64,000 bases of DNA from NCBI GenBank assembly GCA_963798435.1, contig CAWCTF010000004.1, forward strand, positions 1,302,001 to 1,366,000, in the 5' to 3' direction. The position numbers and the translations under genes are program-made. Positions within the stretch are counted from its first letter, which is position 1; every line of letters begins with the position of its first letter. The notes beneath the pieces were generated by a model. The model saw only the letters and a list, made by a program, of their open reading frames with translations. It was not told the DNA's origin and searched no databases. This DNA comes from JALHST01 sp963798435 (GTDB taxonomy: Bacteria > Bacteroidota > Bacteroidia > Flavobacteriales > Flavobacteriaceae). Of this stretch, positions 44,782 to 55,475 are shown in pieces.

Positions 44782-46119
44782 ATGATACCAATTCTTTTAC
44801 TTGTAGTTAGTGTTCTGATTATTATTCTATTTACCGTAAAGTGGAAGGTCCATCCCTTTTTGGCCTTGTTAACGGCCGCTTTGTTTTTCGCCCTTTTCTC
44901 CGGCATGTCTCTAGATACCATCGTACAGCTCGTCAATGATGGCTTTGGGATTACCTTGGGCAAAATAGGAATCGTAATCGTCCTAGGTGTTATTATCGGT
45001 GCCTTTCTCGAACATTCCGGGGGGGCCTATAAATTGGCCGAGGTAGTATTGCGCATTATCGGAAAAAAAAGGGTGCACGAGGCCATGGCCATTGTAGGGT
45101 ACATCGTTTCTATTCCGGTTTTTGCCGATAGTGGGTTCATTATTTTAAACCCGCTGAACAAAAGTCTGACGAAACGTGCCGGGCTATCGATTGTCGGTAC
45201 CGCAACAGCGTTGATATTAGGCCTGATGATAACCCATGTTCTCGTTCCGCCCACCCCGGGGCCCATAGCGGCAGCGGGTATCATTGGGGCCGATGTGGGT
45301 CTGGTTATGCTGGTCGGATTGGTCATTGGGGCGATTTCACTGGGCGTTGCCATCATTTATTGTAAAAAAATGGGCGCCAAACATTATATCGATCCGAATC
45401 CGGATATCACCGAAGAGGATATTCGGGAAAAAATGAAAAGTGCTCCCAGTGCCTTTAAGTCGTTTTTGCCCATTTTAATTCCCATTCTGCTTATTGTCGG
45501 AAAATCGATAATGGATTTTTCCAGGGTTGAAGGAGCAGAACCGACGGCCCTTGTCAAACTAATTTCCTTCGTTGGGTCCCCGGTAATTGCCTTGATCATT
45601 GGGATGTTGTTTTCCTTTCTCCTGCCCAAGAAATTCGATCAGCAGATGTTATCGACCACCGGATGGGTTGGGAGGGCGTTGGCCGACGCCTCCAACATAA
45701 TCTTGATCACAGGAGCCGGCGGAATCTTTGGGATGATCTTACAGAACAGTGGCATTGCCGATACCTTGGCCGATTCCCTTTCAAGCGCCAATCTGGGGAT
45801 TTGGTTGCCCTTTTTATTATGTGCAGCGATTAAGACCGCCCAAGGGTCCTCGACCGTGGCGCTGATTACCACGGCATCGATCATCGCCCCTTTATTGGTG
45901 ACCATGGGCTTTACGTCGGAAATTGATAAGGCATTGGTCGTTTCGGCCATCGGTGCTGGGGCCATGGTGGTTTCGCATGCAAACGATAGCGGGTTTTGGA
46001 TACTCACACAATTTTCGGGTATCGATGTGAAGACTGGCTACCGGGTATATACGCTCGGGACTTTGATAGTGGGTACGTTTGCCGCCTCTTTGGTTTTTTT
46101 GGCCACTTTCATATTTTAG
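44782..46119 (+). CDS. GntP-family gluconate-type permease
   Basis: Predicted 445-residue inner-membrane transporter with about 12 hydrophobic segments. It has the GntP-type LGVIIGAFLEHSGGAYKLAE loop, SIPVFADSGFIIL, HVLVPPTPGPIAAAGIIGAD and VVSHANDSGFWIL motifs. GntP proteins carry gluconate and other aldonates with protons. Here the gene sits directly after the sugar-acid dehydratase, so it likely brings in the dehydratase substrate. The next gene starts about 20 bases after its stop. Confidence 0.94.
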   Translation: MIPILLLVVSVLIIILFTVKWKVHPFLALLTAALFFALFSGMSLDTIVQLVNDGFGITLGKIGIVIVLGVIIGAFLEHSGGAYKLAEVVLRIIGKKRVHEAMAIVGYIVSIPVFADSGFIILNPLNKSLTKRAGLSIVGTATALILGLMITHVLVPPTPGPIAAAGIIGADVGLVMLVGLVIGAISLGVAIIYCKKMGAKHYIDPNPDITEEDIREKMKSAPSAFKSFLPILIPILLIVGKSIMDFSRVEGAEPTALVKLISFVGSPVIALIIGMLFSFLLPKKFDQQMLSTTGWVGRALADASNIILITGAGGIFGMILQNSGIADTLADSLSSANLGIWLPFLLCAAIKTAQGSSTVALITTASIIAPLLVTMGFTSEIDKALVVSAIGAGAMVVSHANDSGFWILTQFSGIDVKTGYRVYTLGTLIVGTFAASLVFLATFIF

Positions 46120-46138
46120 GCCGACCACTTCGTTCTCG

Positions 46139-48674
46139 ATGAATATAATTTTTTTGAATAAAATGATAGCACTTCCCCAAACAGGCAAATTTTTTTTTGG
46201 ATTCGCTCTATTTGGGGTTCTCATAACGGCTATATCTGGATGTGAAAAAGCGCCATCGCCTCCCTTATCACCAAACGAGGCTTTAGAGGAGTTCGTGCTT
46301 GCCGACCCTGAACTAAAAATAGAACTGGTCGCATCAGAACCCTTGGTTCAGGATCCCGTGGCCATAACCTTTGATGCCGCCGGTAATCTTTGGGTCGTTG
46401 AGATGTTGGGGTTTATGGAAGATATCGAAGGCACCGACCAAGAAGAAAGGGTAGGGAGGGTTTCCGTCTTATTCGATGATGACAAGGATGGTCGTATGGA
46501 CCGCAGTCAAATATTCCTAGACAGTCTCGTGCTACCGAGAGCCATCGCTTTGGTTAAAGGCGGTGTACTTATTGCTGAAAATGTACCGCTTTGGTTTGCG
46601 CAGGACCTAGATGGTGATTTTAAGGCAGATACAAAAATTTTGATCGACTCTACCTATGGGGGTTCAGGAATGCCCGAGCATTCTGCCAATGGCTTATGGC
46701 ATGGCATGGACAATTGGTTGTATAACGCCAAATCAAAGTATCGGTATCGCTTTCTGGAGGGTCATTGGGAAAAAGGGGAAACCGAGTTTCGTGGCCAATG
46801 GGGCATAGCCCATGATGATGCCGGACGCTTGTTCTATAATTACAATTGGTCGCAACTGCACGCTGATTTAGTGCCTCCGAACGCATTGCAAAACAATAAG
46901 CACCATGCGCCCAGTAGCGGTATCGACCATGGTTTGACGCTTGAGCGCGCAATTTTCCCCATTCGTAGCAATACAGCCGTCAACCGCGGATATGTGCCCG
47001 GGACGTTAGATAATCAGGGACGTCTCTTGGAATTCGCTTCGGCATGTGGACCACTGGTTTACCGGGGCGATGCAATGCCAAAATCCTATTTGGGGGATGC
47101 TTTTGTTTGTGAACCGACCGCCAATCTTATCAAGCAAGACGACATTATCGAAGAAGGATTTATGCTGAGCGCTAAAGGGGTTTATAAGGACAAGGAATTT
47201 CTTGCCTCCACCGATGAGCGGTTTCGACCTGTTTCCTTGGCCTCGGGCCCGGATGGCGCTTTATATGTGGTCGATATGTATAAGGGAATCATTCAAGACG
47301 GGGCCTATATGACCCCCTATCTTCGCGAAGTTACCCTGGCACGAAAACTTGATAAGCCCATTCATATGGGCCGTATCTGGCGAATCACTTCAAAAAAAGA
47401 GGTGCAGAAAATTCCGGATTTTTCGAAGGCCGATTCAAAATCCTTGGTACGTCTATTGGAGGATAGAAATGGTTGGACGCGGGATATGGCTCAGCAACTC
47501 CTCGTTGAAAAAGGGGATCTTGACCCTTGTGCCCGAATTGCGAAAATTGTTGATGCAGGGTAGCCCAATGGGACAATTACATGCTTTATGGACCTTAGAA
47601 GGTTTGGGATATAAAGATGCCGAAACCTACCTAGGAGCGCTCACTGTTGAAGATCCAAAGGTGGTTCAGGCGGCCTTGCGCATTATCTCGGCAATGGATG
47701 TCGACGATCCTGAATTGACACGAATACTTCAGGAGTATATTTCAGGACACTTTGATGCCGCAGATCCATTGGTGCAAATGCAGATGGTTTTGGTAAGCCA
47801 TCGTATCGATTCAAAAATAGCCTTTGATATTTCGAAAAAATTCCTTGCCAGCTATGGCCAACTGCCGGTAGCCCGCGATGTGGTAATGAGCAGTCTCGAA
47901 GATCGGGAAAGTGAAATCCTCGATATGTTGTTGATGGAATGGAGAAATCAGGACCAAAACCATCAAATATTCATCGAGATGCTTGCGACGGCTATTGCCA
48001 ATACCAGCGATGCGAAGGAAGTACAGGCTGTAATGGGTTTGTTAGACAAGGATTATTCGGAGGACCGACTATGGGTACGATCGGCCATCATAAATGGGAT
48101 CATTAATTCAAGGGGCACAACCGATGCGGGGGAAATTGTCCTGAGCCGGCAACCAGCTTTTTTGAAAGAGAAAAACCTCCCAGAGGCACTCCGTCAGAAG
48201 CTAACTTGGCCGGGAAAACCAACTGAACAAATAGTTGGGACTGGGAAAGTTATCGATTTGGACGGCAAAGTATTTGCTTTAGGAAGACAAAAATTTTTGA
48301 ATCTCTGTGCGAATTGCCATGGCACCGAAGGAGAGGGAATGAAGCGCTTTGCGCCTCCCTTGAAAAATTCCGAATGGGTAACCGGTGCCGACTACAAACT
48401 CGCCATGATTTTATTACACGGTTTGGAAGGTCCAGTGACCGTGAACGGAAAAGTGTACGACATTCCTGATATCCTCCCTAACATGCCCTCTTTTTCAACA
48501 TTGCAAAATGAGGATATTGCGGCCATCACCACCTATATAAGAAATGCCTGGGGCCATGCTGCCACACCAATCAAGAGTGGTACTATTGGTGGGATTCGAT
48601 TTCGTACCCAGGGTCAAATCGCCCCATGGAAAGTGAGTGAATTAGATACCTTGCAATTTGATAAGGATTTATAA
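46139..48674 (+). CDS. Propeller/HEAT/heme c oxidoreductase-like lipoprotein, one-base frameshift
   Basis: Start taken at ATG 46139; the lipobox is AISGC. With one G removed from GGGG at 47513-47516 it reads through as about 844 residues. It has a sorbosone-dehydrogenase-like beta propeller (residues 40-410, DPVAITFDAAGNLWVVEM, FRPVSLASGPDGALYVVDMYKG), HEAT-like helices (430-690), and a cytochrome c domain with LCANCHGTEGEG and an axial Met in LPNMPSFS. This is the PVC-type heme-binding architecture, found in periplasmic sugar or alcohol oxidation. It lies directly before a second such gene. Either a consensus error or a recent frameshift. Confidence 0.88.
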
Positions 48675-48685
48675 GGAAATTTTAA

Positions 48686-51600
48686 ATGCGTTTATACATG
48701 TTTAGAGGTAGCACTTTTTTGGTAGTATTGATATGCCTGTTGGGCTGCCGATCCAAAGATCAAAAAAAAACCACAGAGGTTGCCGATCAGCAACACGATT
48801 TTGTTGTTAAACAAAATGATCAGATCATTCAGGTTTTTGGAAATGACGAAAGCCTGGCCCTTGTCACCGAAAATGTGCGCCCCGATTTTCGACCGTATAT
48901 CCATCCGATCTTGGCCCCCGGCACCACTTCGCAACTTACCCAATTTAGTCCAGGCCACCACAAACATCAAACGGGGCTTTATTGGGGGTTTACCAGGGTA
49001 AACGGAACCGGAATCGATTCGGTAGCTTTAAAAAAATGGTTTTATGATAAGGACAAACCAGAAGAGATAAAGAAAAAGATCGGTCGCGATTTTTTCCATT
49101 ATCCCGATGGGGATCATTGGCAAAAAGTATCGGCAGAGGTGTTGATCGATCACGGTCCCGAAGTAAAATGGAAGACCGTATACAACATGCTCGATGACCA
49201 AGGGAACTCCATTTTAAAAGAATCACAAACTTGGACCTTTACTGAAAAATCGGGCTATTATCTATTAAGCCTGGTCTGGCAAGGGGAGGCACTTACCGAT
49301 ATTACGATCAATGAATTTGATTATGGAGGGTTGTTTTTGCGCATGCCGTGGAAGGAAGGCATCAAGGGACAGGTTGAAAATGCCGCCCGCCAGCGAAATG
49401 AAAAGGCCGAGGGGCAAAGGGCGATGTGGGTAGATGCCGGAATGGAGATAGACGGACTTGATGATTGGGGCCATATTGCTATTTTTGACCATCCAGACAA
49501 TGAAGGCTTTCCGCAGCCTTGGCGTGTCGATGACCAACTTGGAATCGGTCCTGTTCTTGCCAGAATGGGCGACTGGCACATTAAGAAGGGGGAAATCAAG
49601 ACCATTCAGCATCAGATACTGGCCTATGCCGGTACATTGGATGCCATAAAAATGGATGATCTCTGGGGTGATTATGTGGGGGACAAGGGGATGTACAATA
49701 CAGCATCACTTTGGGACCTTGCTAAAAAGGAGGGGCGGGATGCCAAACTATTAAGTCCGCAAGAAGCCGTAAAGGCCATGACGATAAAAAAGGGGTACGC
49801 CGTAAATGCATTCGCCTCAGAACCTATGATTACGCAACCCATGGCCTTTTGCTGGGATGACAAAGGAAGAATGTGGATTGCCGAGAATCGGGATTATGAA
49901 TCGCGGGGAAAGGGGTTTTCCAACTTTGGGGATAGCCGAATTTTAATTTTGGAGGATACCGATCACGACGGGGTGGCCGATTCAAAAAAAGTGTTTTTAG
50001 AAGGAATTCCATTTCCCTCGGCAATCGCAGTCGGTCATGGCGGCCTCTTCCTAGGGGCGCCTCCCAACCTGCTTTTTGTACCCGATACTGACCAGGATGA
50101 CAAGGCCGATGAAGCGGATATCAAAGTTTTGTTGACGGGATGGGGTATACGGGATAGGCACGAGACGATTAATAGTCTGCATTGGGGGCCCGATGGTTGG
50201 CTGTATGGTCTTGAAGGTTTTGCAACGGCTTCGGTCATTCGAAAACCAAAAGGCAAAGGACGCATTTACAGGCATCAGGAAGCATTTCCCGATGATTTGT
50301 TGGATGCCGAGGGTGTTGCCATGAACGGGGGTGTTTGGCGCTATCACCCGATAAAAGATCGTTTTGAAGCAGTCGCCCATGGTTTTAGCAATCCCTGGGG
50401 CATTGACTATGATTCAAAAGGCCAATTATTCATTACCGCTTGTGTTATCCCACACTTGTTTCATGTGATACCCGGTGGCATTTATCATCGCCAAGGTGGG
50501 CAGCATTTTAATCCGTATGTCTATGAGGATATCAAGACCATTGTAGATCATCGCCATCGATCGGCCCATGGCGGGGCAAGGATTTACCAGTCTGATGCGT
50601 TCCCCCCAGACCAACAAGGGCGTATTTTTATGGCGAACATTCACGAGCATGCGGTTTTATCGGATATTTTAACCCCCAATGGATCCGGATTCACCGCCAG
50701 CCATGGGGAGGATTTTATGTTGGCCAACAATGCCCAATGGGTAGGGTTCAGCATCGAAGTAGGTCCGGAAGGTGCACTCTATGTACTCGATTGGCACGAT
50801 GCCGACATCTGTGGGGGGGAAGTGCTCAACAAGGAGACTGGCAGGGTATATCGCATCATGCCTGAAAAATCATCGGCCGATAATTGGCCCGGAAGATTTG
50901 ACGATCTATCCAAAAAAAGCGATCAGGAACTCGTAGACTTGCAGCGAAGTAAAAGTAATTGGCATGCACAAAGAGCACGCGTCATTCTTCAATACAGGGC
51001 TTCGAAAAAACCCCTGGATCCGAAGGCCATAACAACCTTAAATGCGCTATTACATGAAGGACCCAACGAGGATTTGCGACTGCGTGCCTTGTGGACACTA
51101 TACACTACCGGGAATATTGGTGAAGACCGGTTGGTCGGATTGTTGGCAGATAAAGACGTTTATGTACGGGGATGGGCCCTTCAATTTTTGGGCGAAGACC
51201 AGACTTCTTCGAAAAAGGCTGTCGCAGCGATTGCCCTATTGGCCAAAAACGAGCCCTCGCCCATAGTGCGCCGTTATTTGGCGGGATTCCTACAAAGAAT
51301 ACCTGAAAATGATCGTTGGGATATTGCCGAATCCTTGGTACAATTTGATGCCGATGCGAACGATCCAAACATCCCTTTGATGCTTTGGTTTGGGATAGAA
51401 CCTATTTTGGCGGCCCAACCAACGCGTGCATTGCAATTGGCCCATAAAAGCGGGATCCCATCCATTGTACAAAAAATAGCAAGGCGCTTAGTGGATGCGA
51501 ACCAAATGCCAATCCTGGTGGCCGAGTTGGGTAAAAAATCCGATAGGCAATTAGACCTGCTTCAGGGTATGTTGGCAGGTTTGGAAGGTCGTTCCGATAT

Positions 51601-52597
51601 TACGGAACCCTCCAATTGGAAGGCCACCTATACCGTTCTACAATCAAATGCTGAACTATCGCCGATTTCAGAGGAAGTAGCGCAACATTTTGGCAATACC
51701 GAGATGGCGCTAAAAATGATGGGTATTATTGAAAATGACGGAGCTACCGTGCCCGAAAAACAACAGGCTCTAAAAAATCTTGCGCTGCACCAACGAAATG
51801 AACTGGAGGCGGTGCTTCCTAAATTATTAGATAACCCTAAGTTACGATTAGAAGCGATTAGGGCCATTGCGGCCTATGATAACGAAGCCTTGGGGCAGGA
51901 TTTGTTCAATCGCTATCCACGACTTTCGCCGTTGGAAAAGCAGGAGGCGATTCTTACGTTGGCGTCCCGCCCTACCTATGGATGGATCGTCGCCCAGGCC
52001 CTCAAAGATGGAACGATGCCTAAAAAAGACATTCCGGCCTATGTGGCCATGCAATTGAGACGGGTCGTGGGGAACGGTTTCGTTGAGATATGGGGCCCAA
52101 TTGACGATATCTCAGGCGATATACAAGGACAGTTTGGCAAATACCGTCGCTTATTGTCCGACCAAGCAGTCTCCAATGCCGATGCCAATGCGGGAAAGGC
52201 CATTTTTCAGCGTACCTGTGCCGTTTGCCATATGTTACATGGCGAGGGTGGCAGTATCGGTCCTGATCTTACAGGTTCAAATAGGGGGAATACGGCCTAT
52301 CTCTTAAATAATATACTCAATCCGAGTGGCGAAATTCAGGATGATTATAAATTAGTGGTCATTACCACACAAGATGGAAGAACCTATAGTGGTACTATCA
52401 TTGCCGAAAATGATCGATCGATTCGGTTAAAAGTGGTCGGACAAGACCCCATAACTGTGGACAAATCGAAAATACGATCCCGGGAAGTGACTGAAAAATC
52501 GATGATGCCCGAAGGGTTGTTAAGCACTTTGTCAGATACCGATGTTTTAAACCTAGTTGCCTATCTTAAAACCTTGGAACCTTCGGAAAATTTATGA
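48686..52597 (+). CDS. DUF6807 (PmoA-like) + propeller + HEAT + heme c fusion
   Basis: Predicted 1303-residue lipoprotein (LICLLGCRS). Residues 35-325 match the DUF6807/PmoA-like beta domain (FSPGHHKHQTGLYWGFTRVN, HYPDGDHW, IAIFDHPDN). Residues 360-740 are the propeller (MAFCWDDKGRMWIAEN, LHWGPDGWLYGLEG, GGARIYQSDAFP). HEAT-like repeats follow (about 760-1130), then a C-terminal cytochrome c with CAVCHMLHGEGGSIGPDLTG and a late Met (KSMMPEGLLSTL). It should be anchored in the periplasm and pass electrons to the respiratory chain. The substrate is unknown. It starts 11 bases after the preceding gene. Confidence 0.9.
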   Translation: MRLYMFRGSTFLVVLICLLGCRSKDQKKTTEVADQQHDFVVKQNDQIIQVFGNDESLALVTENVRPDFRPYIHPILAPGTTSQLTQFSPGHHKHQTGLYWGFTRVNGTGIDSVALKKWFYDKDKPEEIKKKIGRDFFHYPDGDHWQKVSAEVLIDHGPEVKWKTVYNMLDDQGNSILKESQTWTFTEKSGYYLLSLVWQGEALTDITINEFDYGGLFLRMPWKEGIKGQVENAARQRNEKAEGQRAMWVDAGMEIDGLDDWGHIAIFDHPDNEGFPQPWRVDDQLGIGPVLARMGDWHIKKGEIKTIQHQILAYAGTLDAIKMDDLWGDYVGDKGMYNTASLWDLAKKEGRDAKLLSPQEAVKAMTIKKGYAVNAFASEPMITQPMAFCWDDKGRMWIAENRDYESRGKGFSNFGDSRILILEDTDHDGVADSKKVFLEGIPFPSAIAVGHGGLFLGAPPNLLFVPDTDQDDKADEADIKVLLTGWGIRDRHETINSLHWGPDGWLYGLEGFATASVIRKPKGKGRIYRHQEAFPDDLLDAEGVAMNGGVWRYHPIKDRFEAVAHGFSNPWGIDYDSKGQLFITACVIPHLFHVIPGGIYHRQGGQHFNPYVYEDIKTIVDHRHRSAHGGARIYQSDAFPPDQQGRIFMANIHEHAVLSDILTPNGSGFTASHGEDFMLANNAQWVGFSIEVGPEGALYVLDWHDADICGGEVLNKETGRVYRIMPEKSSADNWPGRFDDLSKKSDQELVDLQRSKSNWHAQRARVILQYRASKKPLDPKAITTLNALLHEGPNEDLRLRALWTLYTTGNIGEDRLVGLLADKDVYVRGWALQFLGEDQTSSKKAVAAIALLAKNEPSPIVRRYLAGFLQRIPENDRWDIAESLVQFDADANDPNIPLMLWFGIEPILAAQPTRALQLAHKSGIPSIVQKIARRLVDANQMPILVAELGKKSDRQLDLLQGMLAGLEGRSDITEPSNWKATYTVLQSNAELSPISEEVAQHFGNTEMALKMMGIIENDGATVPEKQQALKNLALHQRNELEAVLPKLLDNPKLRLEAIRAIAAYDNEALGQDLFNRYPRLSPLEKQEAILTLASRPTYGWIVAQALKDGTMPKKDIPAYVAMQLRRVVGNGFVEIWGPIDDISGDIQGQFGKYRRLLSDQAVSNADANAGKAIFQRTCAVCHMLHGEGGSIGPDLTGSNRGNTAYLLNNILNPSGEIQDDYKLVVITTQDGRTYSGTIIAENDRSIRLKVVGQDPITVDKSKIRSREVTEKSMMPEGLLSTLSDTDVLNLVAYLKTLEPSENL

Positions 52598-52640
52598 TGG
52601 GCACTCGCTGCTTTATTATGTGGCGCTATAGCTAAAAAAA

Positions 52641-54026
52641 ATGGAGATAAACACATTTCTGACCGCGGAAAGTCTTTCGGAAAAAATCGATAGCCTCTGG
52701 TCCTTATCAGGCGACAAAATCAAAAGTATTGCCCTACAAATGGAGGGTGCTTCCGGTTCCCCGGTGGTAACGGTAGATGGCACCTACATCCCAAGAAGCT
52801 GGACCGATTGGACACAGGGTTTTCAATATGGTTCTGAATTGCTACAATTCGATGCGACCGGTGACACCCGATTCTTAGAGCTTGCCATCGAACATATCCA
52901 AAAAAAAATGACTCCGCATCTTAGTCATTTCGGCGTACACGATCATGGTTTTAATAATTTAAGTACCTATGGCAACCTACTAAGACTTCTCAACGAAGGT
53001 AAAATCCCCTATCAGGAGTGGATGAAGGAATTTTGTGTTTTAGGCCTAAAAATGTCGGCTTCCGTGCAGGCCCAGCGATGGACCACGATTCCCACAGGAG
53101 GTTTTATCTACTCCTTCAATGGCCCCCATTCACTTTTTGTCGATACCATTCGGACGATCCGGATACTGGTTGCGGGACATATCTTGGGGCATTATTCCTC
53201 TGGGGAAAACGATACCAAGACCAGCCTTTTGAAAAAAGCCTACCAACATGCTTTGGCCACAGCCAACTATTCAATCTATTACGGGGAAGGTCGTGATATC
53301 TATGATATTTGGGGCCGAACATCCCATGAGGCGATCTTTAATGTAAACGATGGCAATTTTAGGTCAGCTGCAACCCAACAAGGGTATAGCGCATTTACAA
53401 CATGGACACGTGGGTTGAGTTGGGCCATGTTGGGATTTTCCGAACAACTTGAATTTTTGCAACTGCAGGAAGATTTCCCGGAATTTTCAGAGCTTGGCGG
53501 AAAAGAATATTTGGAGGAAACCTTTTTAAAAGCCGCTCGTGCAACCTGTGATTTTTATATCGAAAATAGTGCATTAGACGGCATACCCTACTGGGATACT
53601 GGCGCCCCAGGCCTTTTTCATATGCCCGATTGGCGCACTTCGAAATCCGATCCGTTCAACGCTTGGGAACCGGTTGACAGTTCGGCGGCGGCTATCGGGG
53701 CCCAAGGTTTGTTGCGATTGGGGAATTATTTGCGATTAAAGAAGGCAAAGGATGCCGATAAATACTGGGCTGCAGGGCTGACCGTAGCAAATACGGTTTT
53801 CTCCGAACCCTATTTGAGTTCAAGTCAAGATCATCAAGGGTTGATACTGCACGCCATTTATCATCGGCCCAACGGCTGGGACCACATTCCCACGAAAAGC
53901 AAGATACCCAATGGGGAGGCCTGTATGTGGGGAGACTATCATGCCCGGGAATTGGCCCTCTATTTAGGGGAGATACTCAAAGGGGAAACCTATTACACGT
54001 TTTTTAAGGGAATAACAAACGAATAG
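52641..54026 (+). CDS. GH88-like (unsaturated glucuronyl hydrolase-type) protein
   Basis: Predicted 461-residue (alpha/alpha)6-barrel protein. GH88-type elements are PRSWTDWTQGFQYGSELLQF, a likely catalytic Asp in VNDGNFRSA, TQQGYSAFTTWTRGLSWAM and EPVDSSAAAIGAQGLLRLG. These enzymes add water to the 4,5-unsaturated uronic acid left by polysaccharide lyases. There is no signal peptide, so it acts on imported disaccharides in the cytoplasm. No lyase is in the window. Alternatively it hydrolyses another uronate-like glycoside. It begins 43 bases after the heme protein gene and ends one base before the next gene. Confidence 0.83.
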   Translation: MEINTFLTAESLSEKIDSLWSLSGDKIKSIALQMEGASGSPVVTVDGTYIPRSWTDWTQGFQYGSELLQFDATGDTRFLELAIEHIQKKMTPHLSHFGVHDHGFNNLSTYGNLLRLLNEGKIPYQEWMKEFCVLGLKMSASVQAQRWTTIPTGGFIYSFNGPHSLFVDTIRTIRILVAGHILGHYSSGENDTKTSLLKKAYQHALATANYSIYYGEGRDIYDIWGRTSHEAIFNVNDGNFRSAATQQGYSAFTTWTRGLSWAMLGFSEQLEFLQLQEDFPEFSELGGKEYLEETFLKAARATCDFYIENSALDGIPYWDTGAPGLFHMPDWRTSKSDPFNAWEPVDSSAAAIGAQGLLRLGNYLRLKKAKDADKYWAAGLTVANTVFSEPYLSSSQDHQGLILHAIYHRPNGWDHIPTKSKIPNGEACMWGDYHARELALYLGEILKGETYYTFFKGITNE

Positions 54027-54027
54027 C

Positions 54028-55475
54028 ATGGCCAAATCAAAACCCAGATTTACACGAGTCGCTCAATTAAAGTCAGTCGAAGATTTTCGGAATCATCTGT
54101 CAGTGCTCGATACAGTGATGCCCTTTAAAGATACATTGTCCCGACCCGGTCAGTCTTCATTGGGCCAGTCGTTAAAATTAAAATCGGGTAAGATTATCGG
54201 CAATCGCTTTTGTATTCTGCCAATGGAAGGTTGGGACGGTACCCCAACGGGCTTGCCTTCTGAGCACACCAAAAGAAGATGGCGCCATTTTGCTACGAGT
54301 GGTGCTAAGCTGTTATGGGGCTGCGAGGCCGTTGCAGTGCGCCATGATGGCCGGGCCAACCCGAACCAACTCATGATCAACAGGGAAAATGTAGGAGCCT
54401 TCAAGAGCCTCTATCAAGCGTTGGTCGTTGACCATGAGATGAAATTTGGATCATCATCCGACCTGTTAATAGGCTTGCAGCTTACCCATTCAGGCCGATT
54501 TTCAGTACCGGATCTGAATCGGATAAAGAAACCTAAAATAGTATATAGGCACCCCTTACTTGATGATAAATTTAGGATTCCGAAAGACTTTGCCGTACTC
54601 TCCGATGGGGAGATCGATACCTTGGTCGATGATTTTATTACTGCGGCAAGTCTTGCGAAGGAGGCTGGCTTTCAATTTGTCGATATTAAACATTGTCACG
54701 GTTATTTGGGCCATGAATTTTTAAGCGCCTATGATCGAGCGGGAAAATATGGTGGATCCTGGAAAATCGCCTGCGTTTTCTGACGGCCATTGTTGAAGGA
54801 ATAAAGGCAACCAGCAATATTGCAGTGGGGGTGCGGTTGAGTGCAGCCGACTTCATACCTTTTACCAAGGGTCCTGGGGATATAGGGGAACCGGTTTCCT
54901 ATGATCAACCCTATCAGGAGGCTTTTGGTGGTGATGGTACAGGCACCGGAATCGATCTTACCGAGGTTTACAAGGTGCTTGCCCATTTTGGGGAATTGGG
55001 TATCGAATTGGTCTGCATCACTGCGGGTAGCCCGTATTATACACCCCATTTGTTGCGTCCGGCACTCTTTCCACCTTCTGATGGCTATCTTCCTCCCGAA
55101 GATCCCTTGGTGGGTGTAGCGCGACAGATTGAGATTACGAAGGCCATCAAAAAGCGCTTTCCGGACCTGGTAATCGTCGGGTCGGCATATTCCTATCTAC
55201 AGGAATGGCTGCCACATGTGGCAGAGGCCGTAATGGATGGGGGTTTGGCCGATTTCGTTGGCCTCGGAAGAATGGTTCTCAGTTATCCTGAAATGGCAAA
55301 TGATATTTTGAAAGGAAATGCACTCACTCGCGGAAAGATCTGTAGGACCTTTTCCGACTGCACCACGGGGCCACGAATCGGGATGTTATCGGGGTGCTTT
55401 CCACTGGACCCCTATTATAAGGAAATGCAGGAAGCAATTACCTTAAAGGAGTTTAAAAAAAATACGGACTTATGA
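54028..55475 (+). CDS. Old Yellow Enzyme-family NADH:flavin oxidoreductase, one-base frameshift
   Basis: Two frames join into about 482 residues of an FMN-binding barrel of the 2,4-dienoyl-CoA reductase/OYE type: ILPMEGWDGTPTGLPSEHT, LTHSGRFS, FVDIKHCHGYLGHEFLSAYD, then LRFLTAIVEGIK, VGVRLSAADF and DFVGLGRMVLSYPE. The break is at TCCTGG (54757-54762); an extra C gives GGSLENRLRF as in the family. The C-terminal Fe-S/NADH domain of larger members is absent, but C-terminal cysteines (KICRTFSDCTTG) remain. It probably reduces an enone or unsaturated sugar derivative. Start is one base after the GH88-like stop; the stop overlaps the next start (ATGA). Confidence 0.86.
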
